A stretch of DNA of 7,527 bases from an uncultured Cellvibrionales bacterium (GTDB taxonomy: Bacteria; Pseudomonadota; Gammaproteobacteria; Pseudomonadales; UBA7434): assembly GCA_937897785.1 (NCBI GenBank), contig CALCNB010000195.1, forward strand, positions 1-7,527, read 5' to 3'. The position numbers and the translations under genes are program-made. Below the pieces are notes generated by a model that saw only the letters and a list, made by a program, of their open reading frames with translations, was not told where the DNA came from and did no database searches. Below, in pieces: positions 1 through 5,283 of the stretch (positions are counted from its first letter, which is position 1; every line of letters starts with the position of its first letter).

Positions 1-3
1 AAA

Positions 4-31
4 TTCATAGCAATACTCCAAAGGGTATATT
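4..31 (+). promoter_or_regulatory. Candidate sigma-70 promoter before the LLM oxidoreductase gene
   Basis: A possible -35 box TTCATA (4-9, four of six consensus bases) is followed after 16 bases by TATATT (26-31, five of six). This would place transcription start near position 38 and leave a leader of about 45 bases before the ATG at 83. The -10 box sits inside the loop of the inverted repeat at 14-46. AT-rich sequence gives such matches easily, so this is only a candidate. Confidence 0.35.
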
Positions 32-46
32 ATTTAACTTGGAGTA
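14..46. repeat. Perfect 8-bp inverted repeat, possible operator
   Basis: TACTCCAA (14-21) and its exact reverse complement TTGGAGTA (39-46) flank a 17-base AT-rich spacer that holds the candidate -10 box. No run of T follows the right arm, so it does not look like an intrinsic terminator. A binding site for a dimeric repressor over the promoter is the more natural reading. No regulator gene is visible in the window. Confidence 0.4.
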
Positions 47-70
47 CCATCAAAAATTATTTCAAAGTTG

Positions 71-76
71 GGAGAG
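71..76 (+). promoter_or_regulatory. Ribosome binding site that fixes the LLM gene start
   Basis: GGAGAG (71-76) lies at normal distance before the ATG at 83. The in-frame TTG at 68-70 lies directly in front of it, so a TTG start would put this Shine-Dalgarno sequence inside the coding region. The ATG is therefore preferred. Confidence 0.75.
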
Positions 77-82
77 TGTGAA

Positions 83-940
83 ATGCATCTAGGCTTTAGT
101 TCGATGAATAATGTCAGCGATCCGGCACCCGTTGAATTGGCGGTTACGTTAGAGCAAGCTGGTTTTGAATCTTTATGGTATGGCGAGCATAGTCATATTC
201 CTTGTGCACAAAAAACCCCTTATCCACCTGGAGGTGAGATGCCCGAACCCTATAAGCGCATGATGGATCCTTATTTGTCATTAATGGCCGCTGCATCGGT
301 TACCACTACTTTAAAATTAGGTACCGGCATTGCTCTACTGTTAGAACGAGAATTATTTTCTCAGGCTAAGACTATTGCAACCTTGGACCGCTTAACTAAT
401 GGTCGCGTATTAATTGGCACTGGTGTTGGTTGGAATGAAGAAGAGTTTACTAACGCCACTCAAATGCCATGGAAGCGTCGTTACTTAGGTTTAAAAGAAA
501 CCGTATTAGCCCAGCGTGAATTATTTTCTAAAGCTGAGCCTGAGTATCACGGCGAGTTAATTGATTTTGATTCTGTATGGTTTGAACCTAAGCCGCTTCA
601 AATGAATGGTCCGCCGATTATTTTAGGCGTTATGGGGCCGTTGGGGGTTAGGCATGCAGCCCAGTGGGCCGATGGATGGATGCCCGTCGATGTGGCAATG
701 CCAGATATCGAGCAGGGCATCAAAGCTTTTCGTCAACAAGTGAGTGATTTTGGTCGTGATCCAGATGCGGTTGAGATCACTATGGTCGCAATGGGCGAGA
801 TCACTACGGATTTATTAAAACGTTATCAAGATATGGGTATCGCAAGAGTTAATATTGGCGTTGGTATGGAAAATTGGGACAAACCAGAAATAGTGATGCC
901 GATGATAGAAGAGTTTTCAAAATTGATTCCATCACTTTAG
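83..940 (+). CDS. LLM class (luciferase-like) oxidoreductase, TIGR03619-type
   Basis: This 285-residue protein belongs to the bacterial luciferase-like TIM-barrel superfamily, whose members use reduced FMN or coenzyme F420 to oxidise small organic substrates. The first strand opens at once (MHLGF), followed by an LWYGEH segment near residue 31. The family's signature stretch with DRLTNGR and GTGVGWNEEEF lies at about 102-122, and a later barrel segment (ADGWMP) at about 196-201. The length is normal for the single-domain group usually labelled F420-dependent (TIGR03619). The cofactor cannot be read from sequence alone, and many Gammaproteobacteria are not known to make F420, so FMN use is possible. 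The ATG at 83 is chosen over the TTG at 68 because of the Shine-Dalgarno sequence at 71-76. A GST gene follows after 27 bases on the same strand, which suggests co-transcription. The substrate is unknown. Confidence 0.85.
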   Translation: MHLGFSSMNNVSDPAPVELAVTLEQAGFESLWYGEHSHIPCAQKTPYPPGGEMPEPYKRMMDPYLSLMAAASVTTTLKLGTGIALLLERELFSQAKTIATLDRLTNGRVLIGTGVGWNEEEFTNATQMPWKRRYLGLKETVLAQRELFSKAEPEYHGELIDFDSVWFEPKPLQMNGPPIILGVMGPLGVRHAAQWADGWMPVDVAMPDIEQGIKAFRQQVSDFGRDPDAVEITMVAMGEITTDLLKRYQDMGIARVNIGVGMENWDKPEIVMPMIEEFSKLIPSL

Positions 941-967
941 GTTACGATAAAAAATAATTCATTCACT

Positions 968-1579
968 ATGGTTACAATTTATCACTCGCCATTATCCCGT
1001 TCAGTCCGTGTCCTTTGGCTGGCGGAAGAAATCGGTCTTGCTTATCGGCTTGAAACGGTTGAAATGTTTTCGGCTCAGATGCAGCGGCCTGAATTTTTAG
1101 CGGTTCATCCGCAAGGCAAAGTGCCTGCAATTGATGACGATGGTTTTATTTTATGGGAAACCTCGGCGATCTTTGATTATTTAATTACCAAGTACAGTGA
1201 CGGCAGTTTGATTCCTCCCCGCGATACTGCATCGGGCGCAAAAACGGTTCAATGGATGACCTTTGCCGAAGGGGCGCTGGCTGTAACCATGGGTGAAATA
1301 GCTGCTCATAGCACTTATTTGCCGGATTCGCGCCGAATTCCCGCCCTTGTCGATCGTGGCCATGAACTGGCTCCGCAGTTAATTGCTATCGTAGAAAAAG
1401 CATTGGCTGATCAGTCGTATATTTTAGGTGAGATGTTTACGGCGGCTGATATTATGTTAGCTTTTGCTTTAAATATTGCGCGGTATTTAGATTTTGTCAA
1501 TGAATCGACACCAAATTGCCTAACTTATTGCCAACGTTTGGAGCAGCGGCCAGCCTATCTGCGTGCTTGTGAGCAGTGA
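968..1579 (+). CDS. Glutathione S-transferase family protein
   Basis: This 203-residue cytosolic GST has the normal two-domain length. The N-terminal thioredoxin-like domain begins with IYHSPLSRSVRVLWLAEE (4-21), where Ser10 or Ser12 is the likely glutathione-activating residue. It continues with the cis-proline in KVPAI (Pro53) and the glutathione gamma-glutamyl contact ETSAI (Glu64-Thr65, usually Glu-Ser). The helical C-terminal domain carries the N-capping box FTAAD (157-161) that nucleates helix 6 in GSTs. Such enzymes conjugate glutathione to electrophiles or isomerise or reduce them, and the substrate cannot be predicted here. No strong Shine-Dalgarno sequence precedes the ATG at 968, so translation may depend on the gene upstream, 27 bases away. 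The pairing with an LLM oxidoreductase suggests handling of a reactive oxidation product, which is inference. Confidence 0.92.
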   Translation: MVTIYHSPLSRSVRVLWLAEEIGLAYRLETVEMFSAQMQRPEFLAVHPQGKVPAIDDDGFILWETSAIFDYLITKYSDGSLIPPRDTASGAKTVQWMTFAEGALAVTMGEIAAHSTYLPDSRRIPALVDRGHELAPQLIAIVEKALADQSYILGEMFTAADIMLAFALNIARYLDFVNESTPNCLTYCQRLEQRPAYLRACEQ

Positions 1580-1719
1580 GTGTCCTTAAATCCTAGGTTG
1601 AATTCTCCTTGTCTTCGACTCGCGGCTATTCAAAGCTATTAAAGTTACAGCGATAGTGGGATAATCATTCACAGTATTTACAAATTGCTAACACATCCAC
1701 GCCTATCGACCGCGAGACA
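1580..1719 (+). promoter_or_regulatory. Intergenic leader of cmoAB; weak promoter signals only
   Basis: This 140-base gap probably contains the cmoAB promoter. The best -10-like element is GATAAT (1660-1665), but the hexamer 17 bases upstream (TATTAA, 1637-1642) matches the -35 consensus poorly. An imperfect tandem repeat, CTATTCAAAG/CTATTAAAG, occupies 1626-1644 just upstream. CTCGCGG (1619-1625) is complementary to CCGCGAG (1710-1716), which ends three bases before the cmoA start codon. I see no hairpin followed by a T-run that would end the GST transcript. Confidence 0.35.
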
Positions 1720-2478
1720 ATGCCTAAAAAAACAGACGCCAGTAAGCCACAATCGATACTTGTAGATACTTTATTTTCACACCCCATGGGCGCTGTTGAA
1801 GGGTTTACATTTGACAGTTCTGTCGCGGCTGTGTTTCCAGATATGATTCAACGCTCAGTGCCAGGCTATAGCACTGTCGTTGCTATTAGTGGTGTATTAG
1901 CCCAGCGGTTTTCTCAACCGGCTACACGTCTCTATGATTTAGGCTGTTCACTAGGCGCGACCAGTTTTTCAATGGCGCAATCAGCGGCGACTGACTGTGA
2001 ATTAATTGCAGTTGATAATTCTACTGCCATGCTTGATCAGTTATCGACGACCCTCAGTCAGCAGACACTGCCAACAGCGATCACCTTAGTTAATGATGAT
2101 ATTAATGCAGTCACTATTGATAATGCCTCAGTGGTTGCCTTAAATTACACCTTACAATTCATTGCTGTTGAGCAGCGAGCGTCATTGCTTAGCAAGATTC
2201 AGCAGGGGATGGTGTCAGGCGGGGTATTACTGCTATCCGAAAAGATTCAATTTAATGATGCTTCAGTCAATGACTTGTTTGTCGATTTACATCATGATTT
2301 TAAGCGAGCCAATGGTTACAGCGAATTAGAGATTAGTCAAAAGCGTGAAGCCATAGAAAATATTTTAGTGCCAGAATCCTTGTCGATGCATCGTCAACGT
2401 TTAATTGATTGCGGTTTCAGTCGAGTAGAAGTTTGGTTTCAGTGTTTTAACTTTGCATCATTGGTGGCTTTTAAGTGA
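1720..2478 (+). CDS. cmoA: Carboxy-S-adenosyl-L-methionine synthase CmoA
   Basis: CmoA converts SAM and prephenate into carboxy-SAM (Cx-SAM) plus phenylpyruvate, the first step in making 5-oxyacetyluridine (cmo5U) at tRNA position 34. The protein has 252 residues against 247 in E. coli. It keeps the conserved block FPDMIQRSVPGY (39-50), the SAM-binding motif YDLGCSLGA (72-80), the acidic ribose-binding segment ending in VDN (98-100), LNYTLQF (141-147) and the long invariant run HHDFKRANGYSELEISQKR (191-209). Arg209 aligns with E. coli Arg199, which contacts the Cx-SAM carboxylate, and so supports Cx-SAM synthesis over ordinary methyl transfer. The N-terminus is about 11 residues longer than in E. 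coli and rich in Lys, Asp and Ser. No better in-frame start lies close to the conserved TLFS segment, so the ATG at 1720 stands although its ribosome site is weak. It overlaps cmoB by four bases. Confidence 0.97.
   Translation: MPKKTDASKPQSILVDTLFSHPMGAVEGFTFDSSVAAVFPDMIQRSVPGYSTVVAISGVLAQRFSQPATRLYDLGCSLGATSFSMAQSAATDCELIAVDNSTAMLDQLSTTLSQQTLPTAITLVNDDINAVTIDNASVVALNYTLQFIAVEQRASLLSKIQQGMVSGGVLLLSEKIQFNDASVNDLFVDLHHDFKRANGYSELEISQKREAIENILVPESLSMHRQRLIDCGFSRVEVWFQCFNFASLVAFK
2475..2478 (+). other. GTGA stop/start overlap coupling cmoA and cmoB
   Basis: The cmoB GTG start (2475-2477) overlaps the cmoA TGA stop (2476-2478). A terminating ribosome can restart directly, which would compensate for the non-ATG start and the poor Shine-Dalgarno sequence (only TGGTGG about ten bases upstream) and keep the two enzymes in a fixed ratio. 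Confidence 0.85.
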
Positions 2479-3458
2479 AGCTGCTCGATTACTCACTGCT
2501 AAAAAATTTACTTAATCAACATGAGATGCCTCGTTTGGCAGCGGAAATTGATGCTATCGTCAGCAGTGGTTTGGATGTTGAGCGATATGGTGATATACCC
2601 CGTTGGCAGCAGGCGGTTGCAACATTACCTGATCTCAAAATTAATAGTGTTGATTTAGCCAGTGATAGGGTAAGCGTTAGTGTCGACCTGAATGACGATA
2701 GCATTATCGTCCAGCAGAGTGCTTTACGCTCAACCTTAATGGCGTTGCACCCTTGGCGTAAAGGCCCTTTTTCGCTGGCCGGTGTGGTTATCGATACCGA
2801 GTGGCGCTCTGATTTTAAATGGCAACGCTTGATAAAAAAAATTGCTCCCTTGGCGGGCAAGCGAGTGCTCGATGTCGGTTGTGGCAGTGGTTATCATTGC
2901 TGGCGGATGGCGGGTGAAGGGGCTGATTTAGTGATCGGTATTGATCCTACTCCTTTATTTGTCATGCAGTATTGGGCTTTACAAAAATACCTACAACAGC
3001 CCAACGTTTGGGTGCTACCCACCCGAATGGAATCGTTGCCGGCTAAATTGGGTAGCTTTGACAGTGTCTTTTCAATGGGGGTGTTGTACCATCGTCGCTC
3101 GCCGTTCGATCATTTACAAGAGCTTCGCGATGCCTTAGTTGATGGCGGCCAGCTAATTTTAGAAACCTTAGTGATCGATGGATCAGAAGGTCAGGTGCTG
3201 GTACCTGAGGGTCGATACAGTAAAATGGGCAATGTTTGGTTTATTCCCAGTGTTGCAACCCTGTGCCAGTGGTTAAGGAAAATGAAATTCTCTGATATCC
3301 AGGTGGTCGATGTTTCTACGACTACGGCAGAAGAACAGCGACGAACGGAATGGATGACTTTTCACTCGCTGACAGATTTTCTTGACCCAGATGATATGAC
3401 GAAAACGGCAGAAGGTTACCCTGCGCCGCAAAGAGCGATAGTTGTTGCCACTGTATAA
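2475..3458 (+). CDS. cmoB: tRNA U34 carboxymethyltransferase CmoB
   Basis: CmoB transfers the carboxymethyl group of Cx-SAM to 5-hydroxyuridine at tRNA wobble position 34, giving cmo5U and widening decoding of four-codon boxes. The protein has 327 residues against 323 in E. coli. The N-terminal tRNA-binding region (about 1-90) is diverged. From residue 93 conservation is very high: PWRKGPFSL (93-101), IDTEWRSD (106-113), the SAM-fold glycine motif LDVGCGSGYH (132-141), FSMGVLYHRRSP (199-210), LETLVIDG (229-236), EEQRRTEWM (286-294) and EGYPAPQRA (313-321). Lys96, Tyr205 and Arg320 align with E. coli Lys91, Tyr200 and Arg315, the residues that read the Cx-SAM carboxylate, all at the same +5 offset. 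The GTG start is the only one matching the E. coli N-terminus and the overlap with cmoA. No intrinsic terminator follows. Confidence 0.97.
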   Translation: MKLLDYSLLKNLLNQHEMPRLAAEIDAIVSSGLDVERYGDIPRWQQAVATLPDLKINSVDLASDRVSVSVDLNDDSIIVQQSALRSTLMALHPWRKGPFSLAGVVIDTEWRSDFKWQRLIKKIAPLAGKRVLDVGCGSGYHCWRMAGEGADLVIGIDPTPLFVMQYWALQKYLQQPNVWVLPTRMESLPAKLGSFDSVFSMGVLYHRRSPFDHLQELRDALVDGGQLILETLVIDGSEGQVLVPEGRYSKMGNVWFIPSVATLCQWLRKMKFSDIQVVDVSTTTAEEQRRTEWMTFHSLTDFLDPDDMTKTAEGYPAPQRAIVVATV

Positions 3459-3471
3459 TGCTTGCGCGGCG

Positions 3472-3499
3472 TTTAGAATCAACCTAATCAGATTATAAT
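3472..3499 (+). promoter_or_regulatory. Sigma-70-type promoter for the SDR gene
   Basis: A perfect -10 box TATAAT (3494-3499) is preceded after 16 bases by TTTAGA (3472-3477, four of six -35 bases). Transcription would start near 3506, leaving a leader of only about 15 bases that is filled by the Shine-Dalgarno sequence at 3511-3516. The site lies wholly in the 62-base gap after cmoB and suggests the SDR gene is transcribed separately from cmoAB. Confidence 0.6.
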
Positions 3500-3510
3500 A
3501 ATGAATTATT

Positions 3511-3516
3511 GGAGAG
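3511..3516 (+). promoter_or_regulatory. Ribosome binding site that fixes the SDR gene start
   Basis: GGAGAG lies four bases before the ATG at 3521, which is good spacing measured from GGAG. The in-frame TTG at 3509-3511 overlaps this site and is therefore an unlikely start. The surrounding TGGAGAGTGT closely matches the TGGGAGAGTGT before the LLM gene at 69-79. Confidence 0.8.
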
Positions 3517-3520
3517 TGTT

Positions 3521-4291
3521 ATGAGTCGATTAGCAGGGAAAACCGCGATAGTCACTGGCGGCGCAAATGGGATGGGCGAGGCAACAGTACGCTTATTTGT
3601 TGAGCATGGGGCTAAGGTAGTGATTGGCGATCTTCAAGACGAGGCCGGTCAAGCACTGGCTGATGAGCTGGGTGATGCCGCGGTTTTTGTCCATATGGAC
3701 GTGAGCCAAGAGGCTGATTGGGCCAATGCCGTCGCGGCCGCTCAATCACTCGGGACTTATAATGTATTAGTCAATAATGCGGCTGTTTTGCTGTTTAAGT
3801 CAATCACTGATACTACGCCCGAAGATTATTTAAATGTTATTCGGGTTAATCAGCTAGGTACTTTTTTAGGTATTCGCACGGCCATTGAGCCGATGAAGGC
3901 GGCCGGTTGTGGCTCAATTATTAATGTATCTTCGATTGATGGCTTGCATTCCGCCACTGGCTTATCTGCGTATTCCTCATCTAAGTGGGCGGTGCGTGGC
4001 CTGACTAAAAATGCTGCGATTGAATTGGGCCAATACGGTATTCGGGTCAATAGCCTGCATCCTGGTGGTGTCTATACCAGCATGGGTGGCGCTGACCATT
4101 TAACGGTTGAGCAGATGAATAAATCCGTTTATGCGGATTTTCCTATACCGCGCGTAGGCCAACCCATTGAAGTCGCTTATGTCAGTTTATTTTTAGCGTC
4201 TGATGAGGCAACTTACAGCACGGGTTCAGAGTTTGTCGCCGATGGTGGTTGGTTTACTGGTATGCGTAGACCGGGTTCACCTTGCTCTTAA
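3521..4291 (+). CDS. SDR family dehydrogenase, 3-alpha/20-beta-hydroxysteroid dehydrogenase-like
   Basis: This is a 256-residue classical short-chain dehydrogenase of normal length. The dinucleotide-binding motif TGGANGMG occupies 12-19, and Asp37 at the end of strand 2 points to NAD(H) over NADP(H). The adenine contact is Asp60, the structural NNAA is at 85-88, and the catalytic tetrad is Asn110, Ser138, Tyr151 and Lys155 (YSSSK). The C-terminal part has IRVNSLHPGGVYTSM and the closing STGSEFVADGG. From memory, the closest characterised pattern is the Streptomyces 3-alpha,20-beta-hydroxysteroid dehydrogenase and mycobacterial FabG3 (Rv2002) group, sharing GxxIINxSSIxGL, WAVRGLTK-like and ASDExxYSTG segments. 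Likely role: reversible oxidation of a secondary alcohol on a steroid or similar ring system in the cytoplasm. Substrate choice is inference, supported by the KstD-like gene nearby. The gene ends tail to tail with the hydrolase gene, sharing four bases. Confidence 0.88.
   Translation: MSRLAGKTAIVTGGANGMGEATVRLFVEHGAKVVIGDLQDEAGQALADELGDAAVFVHMDVSQEADWANAVAAAQSLGTYNVLVNNAAVLLFKSITDTTPEDYLNVIRVNQLGTFLGIRTAIEPMKAAGCGSIINVSSIDGLHSATGLSAYSSSKWAVRGLTKNAAIELGQYGIRVNSLHPGGVYTSMGGADHLTVEQMNKSVYADFPIPRVGQPIEVAYVSLFLASDEATYSTGSEFVADGGWFTGMRRPGSPCS
4288..4291. other. Convergent stop codons overlapping in TTAA
   Basis: The SDR stop TAA (4289-4291, plus strand) and the hydrolase stop TAA (4288-4290, minus strand) share the palindrome TTAA. 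No intergenic space is left for a terminator, so transcripts of the two convergent units must run into each other's coding sequence or be ended by other means. Confidence 0.9.
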
Positions 4292-5283
4292 TTGGCTTTC
4301 AGTGTTGATAGAAAATTTAGCAGGGCGTCGTTAAACGCGACTGCCTGTTCCTGCTGAACAAAGTGTCCCGCTTGCTCGATAATACAATTAACCCTAAGAT
4401 CGGGCACCCGTTGTTGCATAATCTCGAGTGCATTATTACTCATCAGTTTTAGTACTGGATCTTCACTGCCGCTGATAAAGGCTGCGGGTACAGAGATATC
4501 GTTATCTAGATAATCTTGTTCTAACTGCCAGTTTATATCGGCAACCCGATATGAACTGAGACCGCCAGTAAAAGCCTGTTGCTTGCCAGCACGTTCATAT
4601 TCTTTAACGTAGACATCCATATCATGCTCGCTTAGCCATGACCAGGGTAGGGGATAATCAGGCTCAGCCAATACATCAAGATAGCCAGTCCCCTCGCTAG
4701 GGTACTGAGTCCAATTGAGTAAATTGCCTTCGGCACTTAGGGCCCAAAACAAACGGGTTAAAAATAATCGGCTATCTTGGCTGAGTTCGCGATCAGCAGG
4801 GCCCAGCGCTTGAAAATAATGCATATGAAAAAAATGCTCGGCGGCAATGCCGGCATACATTTCACTGGGTTTAATGGTATTGTCGCCCAAGGCATAGCCA
4901 AATGGTACGCTGACACCCACCACTCCAGCAACAAGCTCGGGCTTTCTACTGGCTAAGCTCCAAACCAGATTGGCGCCAAAATCATGACCAACAAAAACCG
5001 CTTTTGATACTCCTAATTGATCTAACACGCACTCTAAATCGGCAATTTGATTGTCAACATGATAGTCAGAAAAGTGTTCAGGTCGATCGCTTCTGCCATA
5101 GCCGCGCATGTCTAAGGCTAGGGCGCGAAAGCCTTGATCGGCTACCGCCTGCATTTGCTGCCGCCAGCTGTATGCTAGGCCTGGAAAGCCGTGACAAAAT
5201 ACTACCAGTGGGCCATGACCTTGGCTTAGGCCATGCAGTTGAATGCCATGCCCGTTGATGTAGATTGACGTTAGTTCGCTCAT
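4288..5283 (-). CDS. Alpha/beta hydrolase, epoxide-hydrolase-like
   Basis: This 331-residue alpha/beta-hydrolase-fold protein resembles soluble epoxide hydrolases, which open epoxides to diols through an Asp-ester intermediate. Visible elements are the oxyanion-hole motif HGFP (31-34), DMRGYGRSDRP (58-68), the nucleophile elbow GHDFGA with Asp101, the cap-domain segment YFQALGPADRELSQD (156-170), the cap motif FTGGLSSYR with Tyr245, the charge-relay acid Asp275 in SGSEDPV, and His307 in AGHF. The Asp nucleophile rules out a serine esterase or meta-cleavage-product hydrolase. Two departures from the canonical family are seen: Phe102 follows the nucleophile where Trp is usual, and His153 stands where the first cap tyrosine (human Tyr383) should align. 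Haloalkane dehalogenase is less likely given HGFP and the missing Trp. The ATG overlaps the stop of the KstD-like gene as ATGA, so it probably acts on a product or relative of that enzyme's substrate; this link is inference. Confidence 0.85.
   Translation of the reverse strand: MSELTSIYINGHGIQLHGLSQGHGPLVVFCHGFPGLAYSWRQQMQAVADQGFRALALDMRGYGRSDRPEHFSDYHVDNQIADLECVLDQLGVSKAVFVGHDFGANLVWSLASRKPELVAGVVGVSVPFGYALGDNTIKPSEMYAGIAAEHFFHMHYFQALGPADRELSQDSRLFLTRLFWALSAEGNLLNWTQYPSEGTGYLDVLAEPDYPLPWSWLSEHDMDVYVKEYERAGKQQAFTGGLSSYRVADINWQLEQDYLDNDISVPAAFISGSEDPVLKLMSNNALEIMQQRVPDLRVNCIIEQAGHFVQQEQAVAFNDALLNFLSTLKAN
5280..5283 (-). other. ATGA stop/start overlap coupling the KstD-like gene to the hydrolase
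   Basis: Read on the minus strand, the hydrolase ATG (5283-5281) overlaps the flavoprotein TGA stop (5282-5280). Only weak Shine-Dalgarno-like sequence (AGAAG two bases before, GAG further up) precedes the ATG, so translational coupling is likely. Confidence 0.85.

Noticed and set aside
1181..1363. Minus-strand open frame inside the GST gene.
   Set aside because: It is wholly contained in a well-conserved GST coding region and has no motif or ribosome site of its own.
1619..1716. CTCGCGG (1619-1625) complementary to CCGCGAG (1710-1716), which could hide the cmoA ribosome site.
   Set aside because: Only seven base pairs closing a loop of 84 bases, which is expected by chance in a region this size. 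If transcription starts after 1665 the left arm is not even in the RNA.
2516..2860. 114-codon minus-strand open frame inside cmoB.
   Set aside because: Antisense to a clear cmoB coding region, with shadow-type composition and no recognisable domain.
3454..3459. A second perfect TATAAT overlapping the cmoB stop codon.
   Set aside because: The hexamer about 17 bases upstream (AAGAGC region) has no -35 similarity and the extended -10 spacing is wrong. The TATAAT at 3494 is the better promoter.
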